A stretch of DNA of 36,692 nucleotides from Kiritimatiellia bacterium. GTDB taxonomy: Bacteria; Verrucomicrobiota; Kiritimatiellia; JAFGHX01. Below the pieces are notes generated by a model. That model did not search any database. It was not told the DNA's origin and worked only from the letters and a program-made list of their open reading frames with translations. The stretch spans positions 1 to 36,692 of the forward strand of contig JAFGHX010000416.1 of the NCBI GenBank assembly GCA_016929905.1, given 5' to 3'. Both the position numbers and the translations under genes were made by a program. Positions 34,701 to 36,692 of the stretch are shown one piece after another (positions within the stretch are counted from its first letter, which is position 1; each line of letters begins with the position of its first letter).

Positions 34701-36366
34701 GGACGGCATCGCGTGCCGGATACCAGTGCGCGTGGCGGGTCCAGACGGGGGCGGTGCTGTCGATGAAATCCTTCTTGTAGTCGCCCCAGCGCGCGGATTC
34801 GGCGACGACCGCGCCTTCGACGTGGCTGCAGAGCGTGTTCCAGCGCGCGACGTTGTTCGCGTCGGTCAGCGGGCCGCCGTTGTAGAGCTGTCTGTAGACG
34901 CGGTCGGCGAAATACGTCTTGAAATCGGCACTCTGCATCATGCCGTTCCACATGTCGCCGAAACAGAGATCCGTGGTGTAGGTGAGGCCTTTCGGGATCC
35001 AGGCGCCGTCGTTGCAGCGGCCGTCTTTGAACCACCAACTGTCCTCGGCGTCCCAGACGAAATAGCGGGTCTTGCCCGACGGGCTCTGGACGCCGACGTA
35101 CCAGTTGCCGGCGCGCTGATAGGGCGGGTGGTAGACCCAGTCGCCGACCCCGGCGAAGGTGTTCAGGATGACATAGTCGCAATAGCCGTCGACGTCGAGC
35201 AGGGCCGGGATCTGGTTGTTGAATTCGGAATCGGAAACGCCGGCCGCGGCGAGATTGCGCCATTGGTCCCAGCGGGTGGTGCCCGGGCCGCCGGCCGGCC
35301 CGTAGACGAGCGGCTTGGTGCTGCGGGTCCCCTTGGCCCAGAACCATTTGAGGCGTTCGGTCCGGGTGACGTTCGCGCCCCAGTAAGCGGCGGTGAAGTG
35401 GTCGTCCGGCTTCTCGGCGACGTTGTACAGGCCCCAGTACAGGCCGTTGATGTAGAGGTGCACGTACAGCCCGTGCACGCCGTAGCCGGTCATGGCAAAC
35501 TGCGAATCGCGCGCCCATTGGTCGCGTACGTGCGTGGTGACCTCCATCTGGCTGCCCATCAGGTTCATGTTGCCGCCGGCGCGCAGGATGAGTTTGTCGA
35601 AGACGCGCGTGGCCGAACCGGCGTTTAGGGGCGCTTTCTCGAAGAACGGATAGTTCAACTTGTTCGACCCGTACTTCGCCCGGAAATAGAGGCGGAGAAA
35701 GCGTTTCGGCCGCGGCCACGTGTGGCCGGTGACGCCACAGTTGATCTGGAATCCGCCGCTCGGCTGGCCGGGATAGATCAGTTCCGCCGAGCAGGCCTTT
35801 TCCCAGTCGGTGGCTTGCGGCGAGTTGTAGGCGCCGCTGCCCACGAACATGTCGTTCTTGCTCAACGCGATCGAAAGGGTCGGGATCGACTTGAAATCGT
35901 TTTTGATCGTGCCGCTGTAGCGTGAATCGTTGACGATCGTGGAATCCATGTCGTAGTCGGCCTTGATCGTCCCGCACCAGAGCGAGGGATAGCCGGACGG
36001 CCGCGTTTGCGTGAGCACATCGTTCAGCAGGATGTAAGTCTGTGTGAAGCTGCGCGAAGTCGTCATGCCGCCCTTGGCGGCCACGGCGCGCAGAGCGGCG
36101 GTCCTGCTGATGGTGATCGACCCGCCGTTCGCCAGGACGGTGCCGTACGAGGCGGTCGGTTCGCTACCATCCGTGGTGTAGCGGATAGTGCAGCCGGCGG
36201 TCGCCGACGAAATTTGCACGCTGAAGGAGGAATCGTAGAAACCGTGTCCCTTGCTGAACGTGGGCGTGGCGACGGTGGCCGCCAGCAGAACGGGACCGTT
36301 GAGGACAAGGGCGACCAGGATGAAGAACGGGCGGCAGTGAAATCGGCCGGATTTCGCGATATTCAT
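31711..36366 (-). CDS. Secreted CotH-kinase multidomain protein with six fibronectin-III repeats (CotH2)
   Basis: This is a 1551-residue exported protein starting at an ATG with AGAGGA about 8 bases upstream and a signal peptide (FFILVALVLNGPVLLAA). Domains: chitobiase C-terminal-like fold (34-115), CotH kinase-like domain (158-558) with NGLYWGLYNVAEKPDDHF and WD439AED, a second chitobiase-like fold (about 580-660), six fibronectin-III domains (672-1238) in an A-B-A-B-A-B order, a GH2-like jelly roll (1251-1405), a thrombospondin-3-like calcium segment (1420-1460) and a C-terminal module ending RVWLE. It aligns with CotH1 over the kinase, jelly-roll and C-terminal parts but lacks lamin-tail domains. 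The A unit carries ETGFKLDRRQSGT and the B unit DQFKIRCGTDPAN. An ECF-type element lies 71 bases upstream. Confidence 0.92.
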   Translation of the reverse strand: MNIAKSGRFHCRPFFILVALVLNGPVLLAATVATPTFSKGHGFYDSSFSVQISSATAGCTIRYTTDGSEPTASYGTVLANGGSITISRTAALRAVAAKGGMTTSRSFTQTYILLNDVLTQTRPSGYPSLWCGTIKADYDMDSTIVNDSRYSGTIKNDFKSIPTLSIALSKNDMFVGSGAYNSPQATDWEKACSAELIYPGQPSGGFQINCGVTGHTWPRPKRFLRLYFRAKYGSNKLNYPFFEKAPLNAGSATRVFDKLILRAGGNMNLMGSQMEVTTHVRDQWARDSQFAMTGYGVHGLYVHLYINGLYWGLYNVAEKPDDHFTAAYWGANVTRTERLKWFWAKGTRSTKPLVYGPAGGPGTTRWDQWRNLAAAGVSDSEFNNQIPALLDVDGYCDYVILNTFAGVGDWVYHPPYQRAGNWYVGVQSPSGKTRYFVWDAEDSWWFKDGRCNDGAWIPKGLTYTTDLCFGDMWNGMMQSADFKTYFADRVYRQLYNGGPLTDANNVARWNTLCSHVEGAVVAESARWGDYKKDFIDSTAPVWTRHAHWYPARDAVRNLMNVNVAKFVSVFRGKGWYPSLNPPSYSKYGGTVAAGYKLTISRPSGGTVFYRTDGEDPRVSGGGVRSGSTAATANVALALNSTATVKARLKNGNTWSALAKATFTVTGGTPSNPPAAPSNLAASAPSPTSIRVTWQDNSNNETGFKLDRRQSGTSEWVRIATTAANVTSLTDSGLSPETTFYYMVKATNADGDSAYTSAVTVTTPADLQPPAAPTSPAASAVSATEIRLTWIDNSSDEDQFKIRCGTDPANLSTEIFLPANTTSYSHTGLTPDTTYYYMVRAQNAAGVSAYSATVNARTAAAVPAAPSAVAAVALSASEIRVTWTDNSNNETGFKLDRRQSGTQVWEQIAQPAANVTSYTDSGLLAETHYYYKLRAYNAAGDSPESAYNGATTEPAPPEPPAAPSAVSAAALSATEIRVTWADNSSDETQFKIRCGTDPANLSTEIFLPANTTAYTDTGLAADTTYYYKVRAENAVGVSAYTAIVDARTALGTPAAPSAVLATALSASSIRVTWADNSNNETGFKLDRRQSGTQVWERIAQPAANVTSYTDSGLLAETHYYYKLKAYNAAGDSPESDYDGDTTPAAPPEPPAAPSAVSVAVVSATELRVRWADNSANEDQFKIRRGTDPASMGTEIFLPANTTAYTDAGLAPGTTYYYKVRAENAAGVSAYSAIVGARTDTQADDAVARGATWRYRKGTAEASEPATAWRQTGFDDSGWSAGNAPVGYGHPTATVLSDMAGSYQSVFLRRSFTLSHPAAVSELSLEADYDDGFVAWLNGQEIARVNMPGEPGSSVAHDTLASGYVSSTPGTWTAQFTGGELPELGTANVLAVQVFNNSLGSGDLTFDCALSVTRSTLSEAEDPDQDGMPDAWEDANLGGTGQAPEADTDGDGLSNLEEYIVGSDPTDDTRYFAVNVTLSGGTLAVSFPTVAARGIGYEGLTRHYALEQQPAGNGGTWLGVPGFTDIVGEGQTVTHQPAAGAGPMLYRARVWLE
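32650..34370. repeat. DNA-level triplication of a two-module fibronectin-III unit
   Basis: Within CotH2 a unit of about 570 bases (190 codons, modules A and B) occurs three times. For example, the stretch around 33031 recurs almost unchanged 570 bases later at 33601, and again about 567 bases further on in more diverged form. This indicates recent duplication. Confidence 0.8.
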
Positions 36367-36436
36367 GGGTTTTTTCCTCTTTCTTCGGTTTAACGGCGTT
36401 AAGCGACAACAAGCAAAGCGGGCCGTATCCCGGCTT

Positions 36437-36472
36437 CCATACAGGCTTAACCCGTTGGCCGAGGGATGTTAG
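36437..36472 (-). promoter_or_regulatory. ECF-sigma-type promoter of CotH2
   Basis: On the minus strand it reads CTAACATCCC, CGGGTTAAGC and TATGG with the same spacing as the elements at 24860-24895 and 27621-27656. The predicted transcript start is about 71 bases before the ATG. Confidence 0.65.
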
Positions 36473-36639
36473 CCGGGAAATTCGCGGGCCGGGCGTGAGC
36501 CGTGCGGGTTTCGCCCGGAACCCGCAGCTCAGATGTCCCCCGGCGCGCGGCGCGGCGCCGGAAATGACCAGGTGGAAACTTTGTTCCGCCACGGGCGGAC
36601 AGGCAGCAAGCGCCGCTTGCCCGCCGACTTGTCCGCCAT

Positions 36640-36692
36640 AGCTCGTAGAGCGACGGCGGAAGCCCTGGGCGTAGTCGTGCTGCGCCCGCCGA
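36640..36692. repeat. 53-base repeat, copy 2, at the right edge
   Basis: Exact reverse complement of 27848-27900; it may continue beyond the window. With the bases just before it (36631-36660), TCCGCC...GGCGGA forms a REP-like hairpin. Confidence 0.85.

Larger units (their letters stand above)
36367..36692. other. Upstream region of CotH2 with promoter and repeats
   Basis: The 326 bases to the right edge hold the CotH2 leader, the ECF-like element (36437-36472), small CCGCC/GGCGG hairpins (about 36587-36640) and one copy of the 53-base repeat that runs to the window end. No gene is seen. Confidence 0.6.

Overview
The window is about 66% GC by eye and is bacterial. The gene content points to the PVC group, most likely Verrucomicrobiota/Kiritimatiellota/Lentisphaerota, or a planctomycete. 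The signs are giant secreted CotH/lamin-tail/fibronectin-III proteins, a small ECF sigma factor beside a FecR-LamG anti-sigma-like membrane protein, UroD-type and xylose-isomerase-type sugar genes, a GntR/LacI hybrid regulator, and intergenic gaps full of small palindromes. This placement is inference from gene style; no rRNA or tRNA gene was seen.

Layout. Positions 1-4472: a secreted protein of unknown function running off the left edge, a small hypothetical ORF and a TIM-barrel gene (all minus), then a divergent GntR/LacI regulator (plus). Positions 4619-10527: three plus-strand genes that look like its target operon (secreted all-alpha CARDB protein, uncharacterised beta-rich protein, amidohydrolase). 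Positions 10748-11110: remnant of a beta-helix gene split by a palindromic insertion. Positions 11145-14812: a minus-strand sugar-type cluster (isomerase, cupin, Gfo/Idh dehydrogenase, serine hydrolase) divergent from an AraC regulator at 14926. These are followed by an SDR gene (plus) and a UroD/MtaA-like gene (minus). Positions 17809-36366: an exoprotein locus with a 2288-residue CotH protein, a FecR-LamG protein, an ECF sigma factor, a divergent kexin-like S8 protease, and a convergent 1551-residue CotH protein.

Main observation. The same 36-base element lies upstream of the sigma factor gene and of both CotH genes. Read in the direction of transcription it has CTAACAT, 11 bases, then CGGG(T/G)TA, which gives ECF-like spacing (AACAT-N16-TA). 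No such element precedes the S8 protease. The simplest reading is an autoregulated sigma/FecR surface-signalling system that switches on two giant surface proteins. The membrane regulator carries its own LamG-like extracytoplasmic domain, and the two CotH proteins share a C-terminal module ending in RVWLE that may be a sorting or anchoring signal.

Second theme. Gene gaps hold several small repeat families: tandem dodecamers of three different sequences (one inside the sigma-fecR gap), a 53-base exact inverted repeat bracketing the protease/CotH2 segment, REP-like hairpins, and the palindrome that broke the beta-helix gene.
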